A DNA stretch of 64,000 bases. Source: Aedes albopictus (Eukaryota > Arthropoda > Insecta > Diptera > Culicidae). The notes beneath the pieces were generated by a model that saw only the letters and a list, made by a program, of their open reading frames with translations, was not told where the DNA came from and did no database searches. The first letter of the stretch is position 1. Every line of letters starts with the position of its first letter. This document shows positions 11,828-23,800 of the stretch, in pieces. Both the position numbers and the translations under genes were made by a program. Where the stretch lies: NCBI RefSeq assembly GCF_035046485.1, contig NC_085137.1:133180703-133244702 (forward strand), written 5' to 3'.

Positions 11828-14800
11828 TTAGTCCACCTTCACGACGCTGTAGATCTTGCGAATGAACCAGAAGCAAGCGAAGAATCCTATCGAACCGGTC
11901 AGCAAGAAGAACAGGAACACCATGATAAGCGTGTAGCCAAAGTACAGGAAGGTCGAGGCGGCGTCCTCGATCTGCAGCTTGGTGGCAAAGTAGTGGCAAC
12001 AGTAGATGAACAGATAGACCGCCGTAAAGCCGGATGTCAGGAACGATCGCCACCACCAGTGGTAGTCCTCGGCGCACAGATGGAAATAGCACAGCAGGAT
12101 GGTCGTTTCCGAGCAGGTGATGACCAAAATCAGGAACACCAGAAACAGAAAGCCGAACATGTAGTACATCTGGCTGGACCAGAGCGAGTTCAGAATGAAG
12201 AATAGCTGGATGAAGATGCAACCGAATGGCAGGACGCCGCCCATGATGATACCGGGGATCGGTTGGGTGTAGATCGATTGGTCCGGGATCTGGCGTGGGA
12301 TCTGGTTGGTACGAACCGGGTGCTCCAGAGACTGCAAACAATGAAACAATTGAAAATAGGTAATAACATCATGGCGGTAGGTCGCATATAGTAGTCTCGT
12401 TTTACTTACCCTTTTACGGAATCCGAAGTAAGCGCCAACGAAGGTAAGCGGCACCGACACTCCAAACCACAAGGCCAACAAAGCAATCAGCGTCGAAAAT
12501 GGAACAGCTCCGGAGCTTCCCTTGCTCCACAGGATCAGATTCATCACGAAGAAGAGCCCGAAAACAATTCTGGAAATGACAAACAAGAAACATGTAATCT
12601 CTCTGATTTCACTGTTTAAAAACTCCCAAATCTTACCCGGGACTCAACATCGACGTCAGCAGGACGTTGCTCTTCCATTTGATTCCGCCGAAGCTCTTGT
12701 AGATGCGGGCCGAAACGTATCCAGCGGGTGTTCCCAGCAGCACGAACAGCACCATGGCGCAGGTCATCAGAGCTCCCCGGTTGGCCGGCGAAAGGAATCC
12801 CAGACAGGCGAAGGCCAACGTCACCAACGACATGCAGAACACCTGCACTCCGGACCCAAGCAGAACCGACAGGAGCATTCCCTTGCGTGGCGGTCGGAAC
12901 ACGTCCCCGTGAACTAGCTTCCAGCCGAATTCCTCCTGGGCATCCTCGCCAGAGTCCATCTGGTTGTAGCGGGCGATATCTTTGTGCAACGTTCGGAGCA
13001 TGATCATAGCCACCATCCCGGACAGGAACAGGACAATCACAAGCGAGTTCAGGATGCTGAACCATTGGATGTTGGTGTGCGGCATCGATTCCAGGATGTA
13101 ATCCCAACGCGAGGACCACTTGATGGTGTTGTTCTGCACGAAGTGGACCGAGTAAGTGTAGGTGATGTTCATTTTCTGGCCATTCGGAAGGGCAGTCGAC
13201 GGAATCTCAATCGGTTCCTTGCTGGAACAGTCTGGTTGATCGGGATTTTTATGGTTGATGGACGATGGGACCACTTTGACCGAGATGATTCGGCCACCGT
13301 TTTGTTTGAAGGCAACTCCCCATTCCTCTGTAGCTCCACTGTGGAAAGTGATTGTCAGGTCAACGTGATTGAAGGGGTAGTAATACCCAGCTCGGTTATA
13401 ACTCGGGTTTACCATGCAGCCCTCGTCTCCATCCGGATGTCTTCGGACCAGGCAACCCATTGGGAACCCAGTGCTACAGTACTGACGGTCGTTATCCAAA
13501 GGATAACACCAAGTGACAGGCATGTTGTCCACAATCCAATGGTGCTGATAGTTCAAACTCATTCCCTTCTTCAGAATCATCAACCGGCGGTCACTTTCCG
13601 GATCGCCTCCGACATAGTATCGGGTGCATGCCTTCTCGCAGGTCTTCTGTTCCAGGAAATCAATCCGGTACGGCCCTGGACGGATACGTTCACCGAACAC
13701 GACCTGGCCTAGGTTTTCCACCGGTGAGTTGGCTTCGTCGATTGGACAAAAGTCAAAGTGATGGTACTCGTAGGGGATGACCGATTCCTCAGTGTTGAGC
13801 CGGTTCACGTACAGTACCACCTCGGACTGGAAGATACGAAATGGGAGAAAAATGTTTGTGTAAGATTTGTAGGATAAATCATCCCGGAAATTGTGTACTT
13901 TGTTTCAATCAAAGGTTAACGCTTGAATTAGTAAAATTACATTTATTTCAAAATATAAAAGAGATGAGATCAAATTTAAATGTTTAAGTTGTTGATAACG
14001 TTGAACTTTTCGTCATTGAAATCATCGTCATCATCAAACATTTGAAAGCAGTTTTTTCGTTCAAAACAAAAGCTTTTGCTATGAAAATATATTCACTGTA
14101 CTCCACATGAGGAATATAATGCAGTGAATATATTTTCATGATCCTTGTTTTGGTTTACAGCGAGAAAACTGCTTTTTATTTTTCGAAAAATGATGACGGA
14201 TGCTTGAGCCATAATCAAATCAAATAGGTATTTCCCTGAAATAAAGTAGCATCAGTGCATCAGATTCTGCACATCAAAATGTGTTAGAGAAACATTTTCT
14301 TTTGAATGATAATGTTAAGATAATTTGTAATGTTATTTGCACTTCAAATCAGTTCAATCTAAGGATAATAACAATAGCTACAATACAAGACAAGAATGCG
14401 AATCTCCTCACAAAAGTGTGATTTTATTACAGTTAAAGTAAATAACTCGGTCAATAAAATGTTTAAATAAGTGGTAAACCAGGTGTCCTAAGAACTGCAG
14501 ATCCAAGAGATATGGCGGGCTAGGTATGTAGAGTGCGATGAAAGGAATACGAATGTAGGTCAACCCGGAAAGACGCAGGTCAGATTACCGTAAATCAGTT
14601 GGAATCGAACTGTTCAAACTTTAATCAAACTGGAGCCTCAATATTGCAATAACGGTTAAGCACGCTGTAATGATACTTTTGTACTTCGTCACCACTTCAT
14701 GCAACTGCATTAGTGGTCTAATAACACTCGGCATAGTTCCATCATGCAGCTCAAAGTGTTGCCACAAATCATGCTTAGTTTGCAAAACCCGGTTATCTGG

Positions 14801-17800
14801 CATGGGAGCCTAAGCTTCAACTGTTAATGCAATCAGACTACTCACACTTAGACGAGGGCGATCCTATATATGAAGGGTTGTCCAAGACGGTCTGGAGAAT
14901 TCTCAAAGCGCATTCTAAATGTTGAACCCTGGTTGAACTTGTCAGGTTCTAGTCCGCACTATCAAGGATAGTTCTATTAGAACTATTACTTAATTTACAA
15001 TAAAATGTACACACTAAAAATAAATCGCAGAATTCTGTGAAATTTCACCGAAATCTCAACAGCAGATTTTTCGGTGAACTGTTCGGTGATTTTTTGATTC
15101 ACCGAACAATCTGTGAAAATTGAAAACGCTCATCTTTGACATTGAACATTTCGGTGAATTTTTCACCGATTTTCGGTGGATTTAATGTATACTTTTGTTG
15201 GTTTTACAGAACTTTCGGTGTTTTTCCACAAATTTACGGTAATTTTTCATTTGGATTTTTTACGGTTCACCGAATTATTCTGTGTTTTTTTTGGAGTTTT
15301 GTAGAAAAAAAAATCTGTAATAAATTCAATATCTGTTTGATTTGGTTAAACATGTAATATTTATTCCAACATTCAATTGTAAGCACATATTACGAAGGCA
15401 AAATACAGATTCACATGACAAAAGGTGTTGTTGGCACGATTTTTCTTGCTGGGATGCATCACGGTCCGGGCACTTCAATCTGGTAGAAACAGAAGCCAAA
15501 TAATTGTCTACAAAAATATATTGTGAAGGTGCAAATAGTACTTACGAAAAACACCAACCAGCCTCTTTTCCTCCTATTGAACATGTTTTTTAGATTCCAC
15601 TTTAGTTTTAGTTGCCACTTCCACGAAAGATCAAATAAATCCAACCAGTTGTGTTTTGACACCCTGGGCGCTCTTGGGAATATGGCTGACTACTGATTTC
15701 ACAGAAATTCGGTGAAAATCACAGTCTGCGGTAAAACTTTGGTTGTTTACCGAACTGAAATGTAAAAAATTCACAGAATTTTGTAAATTATTTGCCTTCA
15801 CCGAATTTTCGGTGGCGTTTTGACAGTTGGGTTGGAAACATTCAAATTTCACAGAAAGATTTGTGAAAACATGGTTTACAGTTTAGATTCGGTGAAACAT
15901 TTCACAGAATTCTGCGATTCATTAACTTGCGCATAACTTGCGAACGGAAGCTCCGATTTGGGTCGTCTAAGTTTTGTTCTGTTATGTCGTTTTCGTTTTT
16001 GCGGCGATGCCACACCGCTTCGCGCTACACTTTTTGCTGAATAAACGAACATTTTTGGTGCAGTTGCATTGGTGTGCGTGTATAACCTTTATGTGGCCGA
16101 CAGGGTACCCGGGTACCCAGCGCCCATTTAAAAAGCACGGTGTAGAAAAAAGCAAAAAGTTTGTCGGACACATAACGGATAAACACCAAAATATTGACAA
16201 CTTTGCAAACGCTGATTGGTGGACACGGTGTGCACCAGCTACACTCCCGATTTTTTGATTGTTACACTATCATGCGCGGTGCAGAAAAAGTGCTGCACTG
16301 GTGTAGCACGAAAATCAAAAACGAACATTTTCGGTGCAAAAGCGCTACATCGGTGTAGCACCACCGCAAAAACGAAAACGACATTAGTTTTCATCTTAAA
16401 TGAACCTGGCCGAGTGAGCCTTTTGATTCGTGAATTGCAGAAAGTTGGTGTGTGCGTGGCTGCTAAATCACAGGAAATGCGGCGGCCCCGTGTAAACCTG
16501 AATTCAGGGCGGTGGATCCCGTCGCCATAACATCATTAAAATATGTTGGGAACCACTGGACCAACCTAGTGGTCAACCGATCGCTACCACCACCAACACT
16601 GCTATGCTCACTGGTAGCAGCTTGACTGCTACCCGTAGATGCGCGAAAGCATAATGTAAACAATAAATAACAATTCGGAAATTGTAACACCGCTAGCCAT
16701 GATGGTCTCCAATAGCGGAAGGTCCGAAAGAGCTTGAAACTATTGAGAAATCATCATGTCTACAGGTCGTAAGCCCTGATAAAGTGTGGAACGTTTTGAT
16801 GGCAGTGATCCCTGACCATCATGTCAAAACCCAGGGATACCCAAGTGACCATACTGTTAGGGTGTAGGGGTTGCATGTGTGAGGCGCATATATTGACAGG
16901 CATTGCTATGGACCGTTAGGGCTGAGTAGGGTCGAGGAATGGATCCACGATTGCTGAATTATACTGAAAAAGTCGTGATTCAGCAGTGGTGGCACCGCTT
17001 TCCGCTTTTGTTCGGCCTTGGTGGTTTGTGTGGGGTGGTGCGTGTCGGTGTGTGTGTGCTTTGTGCGTGCGGTGCTTACGGCTTCAGCAGGGTGGTTACT
17101 TGGGTAGTGTGGGATAATTGGGTTTGGGACTGAGGGGGTCGTCGTTGATAAGGCCGACTTCATTGAGTGCTCAGTGTTGGCGGTTGTATTGGTGACGATT
17201 TCTTCAGCCTTAAGATCTCATTTATACCACGCACAGATTTTTGGGAAGAGGGAGTACTTTGTAATGCAAGAGAGGGATTTAAACTCTGCGTTACGGGTTG
17301 GGGGAGGTCATGCAGATAGACTCAACCCAGGTGACCGTGCGGCTCGCACAGTGATGCATGAATGAGTGCGGTGTGGGTGAGGTGCGCTGCCCTGTGGGTG
17401 CAGTTGAGTCCGGGTTGGAGTGGAAAGAGACCCTTCTCTACTCTAGGTCGGTTTCGGTTGTACGGGCGTGGTAGTGTTTGTCTTATTTGTGCCGTGTTGT
17501 GCGTGATTTGCGGCTCGAGCTGCGTGGTTACTTGGGAAGTATTGTCCTCTGTAATCTAGATTTTGGTTTTAAGGTGAAGCTAAGGCTGGGCTGTGCCTCG
17601 GATTTGTTGGGCGCAGGTCGGGAGAGCTGGTGGCAGTTTGTGCTGGGGGGTTTACTCGATTGGTTATTCACTGATGGTGGCCAGTTGATCGACTTATCGG
17701 TGCTGCCTGTCATTTGGTTCTTGGGGTTTGTGCTCTCGAGGTTCGGGGCGTTGCTTCGTTGTTTCTTCGCTTTAATACTAATATTCCTTGTTTGATTTAA

Positions 17801-20800
17801 CTGACTGTTTTTTACAGGCGTTTAACTCATTCTATTTCATAGATTGCCAAATTTAAGGGTAATTGTTCAATAGGGTGTTAGCTATCAGAGTGGATTAGAA
17901 CGAGTTGGCGCCTACAATACACCAACACTGACACACACACTCCAATACTTACACGCACACATGCACCTACAACTAGCTGTAAAAGACCAGTGGGCGGGAC
18001 AATGGTGCCTACCCAACAGTTGTAGGTGGGGTGTTTGGCTTAGCTACATGACTTGGTCCGGCAAGCCCATAAACATCAATTGGTAGACGTATTGCCTAGT
18101 GAAAAGACAACGCAGATGGGCGAAAGCCAGTCTTGCTGAATGAAGCAGCACTGGAAGATTATGAAATCCACGAAGCTGTTGTACCATTGTCAACCCTGGA
18201 TGACAATCATCCCGCTCTTGAAATTACCGTTCATCCACCAAAACTCAATCCATTCGAGGATATTGCGGAAGAATTAGGACTGAACTTTTATCGCGCTGAT
18301 TTTCCAGGGCTTACTTCAGCCCTCCTTCAAGTTGATTGGAATGCAATAGCGGACTTCGAAGATATTGATCTTGCTGTTGAGGCGTTTACGAGCATTGTGA
18401 ACGGAGTCATGGCTGATTATGTACCGTTGCGGAGGCCAGCCCCTAAGCCACCATGGGGAAACACCCATTTGCGTCACCTGAAGCGGCTCAGGTCCAATGC
18501 TCTTCGTGCTTACTGCCGAAATCGTTGTCCATTCGCCAGACATCGTTTTGCTCTCGCTAGCAACGATTACCGAACATACAATCGTCTCTTGTATAAACGT
18601 CACTGCATCAGGACACAAGCGAATCTGCGCCGGAACCCACGACAGTTTTGGAATTTCGTGAACACCAAGCGAAAAGAGAGCGGATTACCTACGGAAATGT
18701 TCTTAGGAAATAACACGGCTACTACCGCTCCGCAGAAATGCGAGCTTTTTGCTACACACTTCAAAAGCGCATTTAACGAAACTGTTTCGTCTGCTCATCA
18801 AGTTGCCTATGCTTGCAGGGATACACCTTTGAACGTCTGTCCTTTAAGTAGCTTTACGGTTACAGAGGAGCTAGTTCGATTAGCAATCCGAAAGCTTAAA
18901 TACTCAGTTACGCCAAGTTTAGACGGTATACCAGCATGCGTTCTCAAAAAGTGCGAGGATGTACTAGTTTCGCCTCTGACTACACTCTTTAACCTATCCT
19001 TCCGACAATGCCGCTTTCCCTCCAGCTGGAAAACTTCAATCATGTTTCCTGTGCACAAGAAAGGTAACCGCAATAACGTTGAGAATTACAGAGGAATTAC
19101 TTCGTTGTGTGCATGCTCAAAAGTGTTGGAGATCATTATGAATGACGCGCTGTTTGCTTCTTGTAAGAACTACATTTCCTCCGACCAGCATGGATTCTTC
19201 CCCAAAAGGTCTACATCCACAAATTTGGTCCAATTCGTCTCATTTTGCTTACGAAACATGGATGCTGGCGCACAAGTTGACACGGTCTATACTGATCTGA
19301 AATCCGCCTTCGACCGAGTTGATCACGGTATACTCTTGGAACGACTGAAAATAATTGGTGTCTCAGCGGATCTAGTTTGCTGGCTCGGCTCATACCTCAG
19401 AGATCGTAACTTGATAGTTAAGATTGGATGTGCTTCATCGCTACCTTTCTCAAATGCGTCTGGTGTACCACAAGGGAGTAATTTGGGCCCGCTTTTGTTT
19501 TCGCTTTTCATAAACGAACTGTCGTTTCTACTGCCTCCAGGATGCCGTTTGTTTTATGCTGATGATGTAAAGTTATACATGGTAGTCAAGTGCGTGCAGG
19601 ATTGCCTGAATTTGCAACAGCTGTTAAATGCTTTTGACGATTGGTGCACCTCGAACATGTTAACAATTAGTATCCCGAAATGCAGTATAATATCGTATCA
19701 CCGGAAGCACAAGCCAATAACCCACAACTACTTCATCAGGGATCAGCCACTCGAACGCGCTCTGCAAGTGCGTGACCTTGGTGTTACACTGGATTCAGCC
19801 CTTACTTTTCAACCTCATTTCAACACCATCATCAACAAAGCAAACCGCCAACTGGGATTTATGCTGAAGATTTCTAATGAATTCAACGACCCGTTATGCC
19901 TTCGCTCGTTGTACTGTGCCCTGGTCCGTTCTATTTTGGAATCAAATTCCGTTGTATGGTGCCCGTATCAGTCAACGTGGATTGCGAGGATTGAAGCAGT
20001 CCAGAGAAAGTTTGTTCGTGCAGCGCTGAGGCACTTACCATGGCGTGATCCCATCAACTTACCGCACTATGAGGACCGCTGCAGACTACTCGGTTTATCC
20101 ACGCTAGAAAATAGAAGGAGTGTTGCCCAAGCAGTGTTTATCGCCAAAATTCTGCTCGGAGAATCGGATTCCTCGGCGTTACTAAGTCAGCTCCATATCT
20201 ACGCACCCGAACGGATTCTTCGCGAACGTAACTTCCTGATGCTGGAACAGAGGAACTCATTGTATGGCGAACATGACCCTATCCGCTTTATGACGACTAA
20301 GTTCAACGAAGTGTATGCAGTTTTTGACTTCAATGTTTCGTCGACCACTTTCAAGAACCGCTTGAGGGAATGGTTTCGATAAGCGGCAGACGAGAACCCA
20401 CCGGTACAAGGATCACTCGCATTAGAATGGAAAAATATTCAAATTGACTTTTTTTTTACCTAATTGACTTGTAAATTGTATTGTATTATGTAATTTTATA
20501 CGTGTAATTTGTTGTGTATGCTTGTTTTGTAAACAGATATAGGGTTTTTACGCCGATTTGAGTAAGTTTTGAGTACAATTCACTCAAATTGGCTTTTCCC
20601 TGTCCCTTATGTTCATTAAGACCAGCTAGGTCAGATGAATAAATTAACAAATAAATAATGGGCGATAATAGCAGAATAGCAGAATAGCAGAATAAATAAC
20701 AATTCGGAAATTGTAATAGTCCGCGCGCTTCCCGCGAATACAAGTGCAACGATGTCCTCGAACACCCCGCCGGCGCGTACGTAACAAAATATAAATTCTA

Positions 20801-23800
20801 TTACAGCGGCAGCTATAAGGCTGAACATGAAGTCGAATTCATAGTGATCGGGAAACAGATGAGGCGAGTTATAAGGAGGAAGCCGATCAACGACCGGATC
20901 TGCGTGTTGAGGATATGTATAGCAGCCTTATTTGGATACATAGGTTTGATAGTATTTTATTTATACTATGTGCTGTGAAATTTTGACACGATTTGGTTCA
21001 ATTTTCACAAAGTTATTGAGATTTTTCGGAATCGCCTAAAATATTTCTGAAGGACTGAAAACAAACCATCAGCCATTAAAAAATAATGCAATAAATAACT
21101 AAAATCAATTGTAGCCAAAACATTGTCGTCTGTCCAGATGTTGTTTTGGAAAAAATATGCTAGAAGAAAACTGTTTTTGATTTTTTTTTTTTTTTTTTTT
21201 TTGCTAGGTTTCTAGCTGCACTCTGAATAGAGTTGAAACCTCTACACTAGACCCGAAGATAGAAAAGAGTACGTAATCTTTCAGAAGCAGTTTGCCAGCC
21301 GTACGCGGAAAATGATATCCATTAAGACACTGTTGCAACTGACTCAGAAAGTTACGGTAGAAGATTGGAAAGTTTTGAATTGGTCAGTCAGTCAGGATTT
21401 GCCTATGTAGTGTTATGGTCACACGGTTTGTGTTTGTCTTCTTGTTTGATTTTGTGGTATGGTTCAATATGTTTTACTTCTCGTTAAGTCAGTTGTCATA
21501 ATACCATCTAAGAGATAAACAAAAATACACCAGTCAGTTAATTGCAATAAAATTTTAAAACAGTAAAGTTTGCTTGTCAACTATTATGTATTCATCCCCC
21601 TACAAATACTATGAAAAATATTCAAATTCGTTCAATTGTCCTATCGCATCGGTCCTACCTAGATAAACCATGTCATTTTCTCAAGCGTAGCCTAGAAATC
21701 CGGAGTAATTCGCGAATAGGGCGTAACTGACAAAGCATTAACATTGCGAAAACAACAACCGAATTTGGCTGATTCAATTTCAATTCCTATTTAGGGGTAA
21801 TTCAGAGGAATTCAACATGAACAAGCTTAAATGACACAATTCTGACACATTTTCTTGATTTTCTAATAAAACAGTACGAATTTGTTAAATTTTGCACTAA
21901 AAATTGCAATTATTTAATTACGCCTGAATTGATACCTAAGAATTCTAATTTCGCCCAATACTATACGTCTCGAATCGATATTATTTTCAGAATCGCCTTT
22001 TACTATTCGCCTTGTTTATGATTTTGACAGAATTTCGCCATTTGCTTTCGCCGTGTTTACGTTTTGATTTCAGTTTCGCCTTCTACTATCGCCGTGTTTA
22101 CGTGTTGATTTCAGTTTCGCCTTTCACTTTCGTAAACAAAACACCAAACAAAACAAAGGAGTAGAAGGCGTAATTCTTGTTTTTGTTCGTTTGGAATAGA
22201 ATGGAATTACGTCTTTCACTCAATCAGTGATTTTCAATAGTTAGAAAAGTGATATCAAGGAAACTTTGTGGGCATTTAGAAGACAAATCTAGCATCTTTT
22301 CACTCCTGCAATTACTCAAATTGTGTACATTTTGTTGGTTACGGCTTTTTCGCTAATTATTACGGAAATGTCAACCCAGTCATACACAAGTAACGTTGTT
22401 CAGTTAACAAAAAGCAGTCAGTTTTTGTCCAAAATGTCAAGTCAAACGCATTGACGTCAACAATGCGTTTAAGTGTTCGCACGTTAGCTTCGAATCTATC
22501 AGCACAATTAAGTGCTGCAAATCTCTTTCCCATTAATTCTTCGGTCGATTTTAATTGCTTTATTTAAAGAAAAATTCGAAAAAGCGACTATGACATTAAT
22601 AAATTACTAATCAAAATCAACCGAGAAACGTGGGAAATAGAGCCCAAACAACATTTCATAGTCAGCTGATTGTAAAAGGTTCCAAAACCTGTCACAAATC
22701 CTATAATACTTTTTTATTAAGATTTGTAACGATCATCAAAACCTTCTCAAATCCAACCGACTTGGAACTATTGCTTGGGAATAGACTCTAATGAGCCCTG
22801 GCGGTTCCTCCATGTTTATCGAGCATGTCTGATGCATATGATCAGCCATACTCCATCTGCAGCAGCCGGTTCGTGATGAACCGTTGGAGGCGCATTAAAG
22901 TGTTAAAAAGGTGATATGTTTCACTAAAGAACACTATATTACAATAATCAAAATGAAACTCCTTCACTTTAATACCGTCAACCCCTGCGAACTTGGCCAG
23001 GGGAAGAAAACTGTTTTTGATTCCGAGAAAATATGGGGGGAACAAGTCTCCCCAGGGATCAAGTCTCCTCAGTCTCCCCTATGGCACATAACGATATGCG
23101 CAGATTTTACTGTCTAATTAAGTGTAAAGAAAAACGGCGTCTTCTCCCGTCATGTGCGTGCAACGACCGTGATGGAAACTTGCTGACAGAAAAAAAAGCA
23201 AGGATAGCAGCCAGGTGGAGAGAGCACTTCAAAGAATTGTTGAACGGTGATAATGGAAGACAGAATTTAGACAGGATGTCAAACCGCCAACGTGTGCCGA
23301 GAACAAGACAACCATTAGAGGTCTGAACAACAACAAGGATCTGGGAAGGACGAACTCCCGGCTGAGTTTTTCAAGCACGGTAGAGAGCAGTTGTGCCAAC
23401 TCTTACACCGTATTATATTGAAGATAGGAGAAGAAGAATTCGATGTTCATCCTACGGCAGATTCTCGATAAATTTTGGGAATACAACTTGGCGAGCGAGT
23501 CCACTTTCTCATTGCCCGGGATCAAACAATGTGAAGGGACCCAAACCAAAGTGATATTACATGCTTGATACGCTAAAGCACTCATAATTGATATCGAATT
23601 TTGCTCAGGAAATACCTACGGGAAGTGCTTCATCAGTATTTTTTGTGTATTAGTTTATTTTTTATTTGTGCAAAGAATAATTCCTTGCAGTTAGGTATTA
23701 CATATAATAACCAAGGAAGTTTTCACATTACACTAAACTGAGAATCATATGACAGAGAGTATACTCTGTCATAGTGGGAATGTAGCACCAAAAAGAAGCA

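Noticed and set aside
11777..12205. Plus-strand frames over TM9SF2
   Set aside because: They are antisense shadows of GC-rich TM9SF2 exons; the minus-strand protein is clearly the conserved one.
12616..13712. Further long frames over TM9SF2 exon 2 on both strands
   Set aside because: These are also shadows of the exon; they show no family signature.
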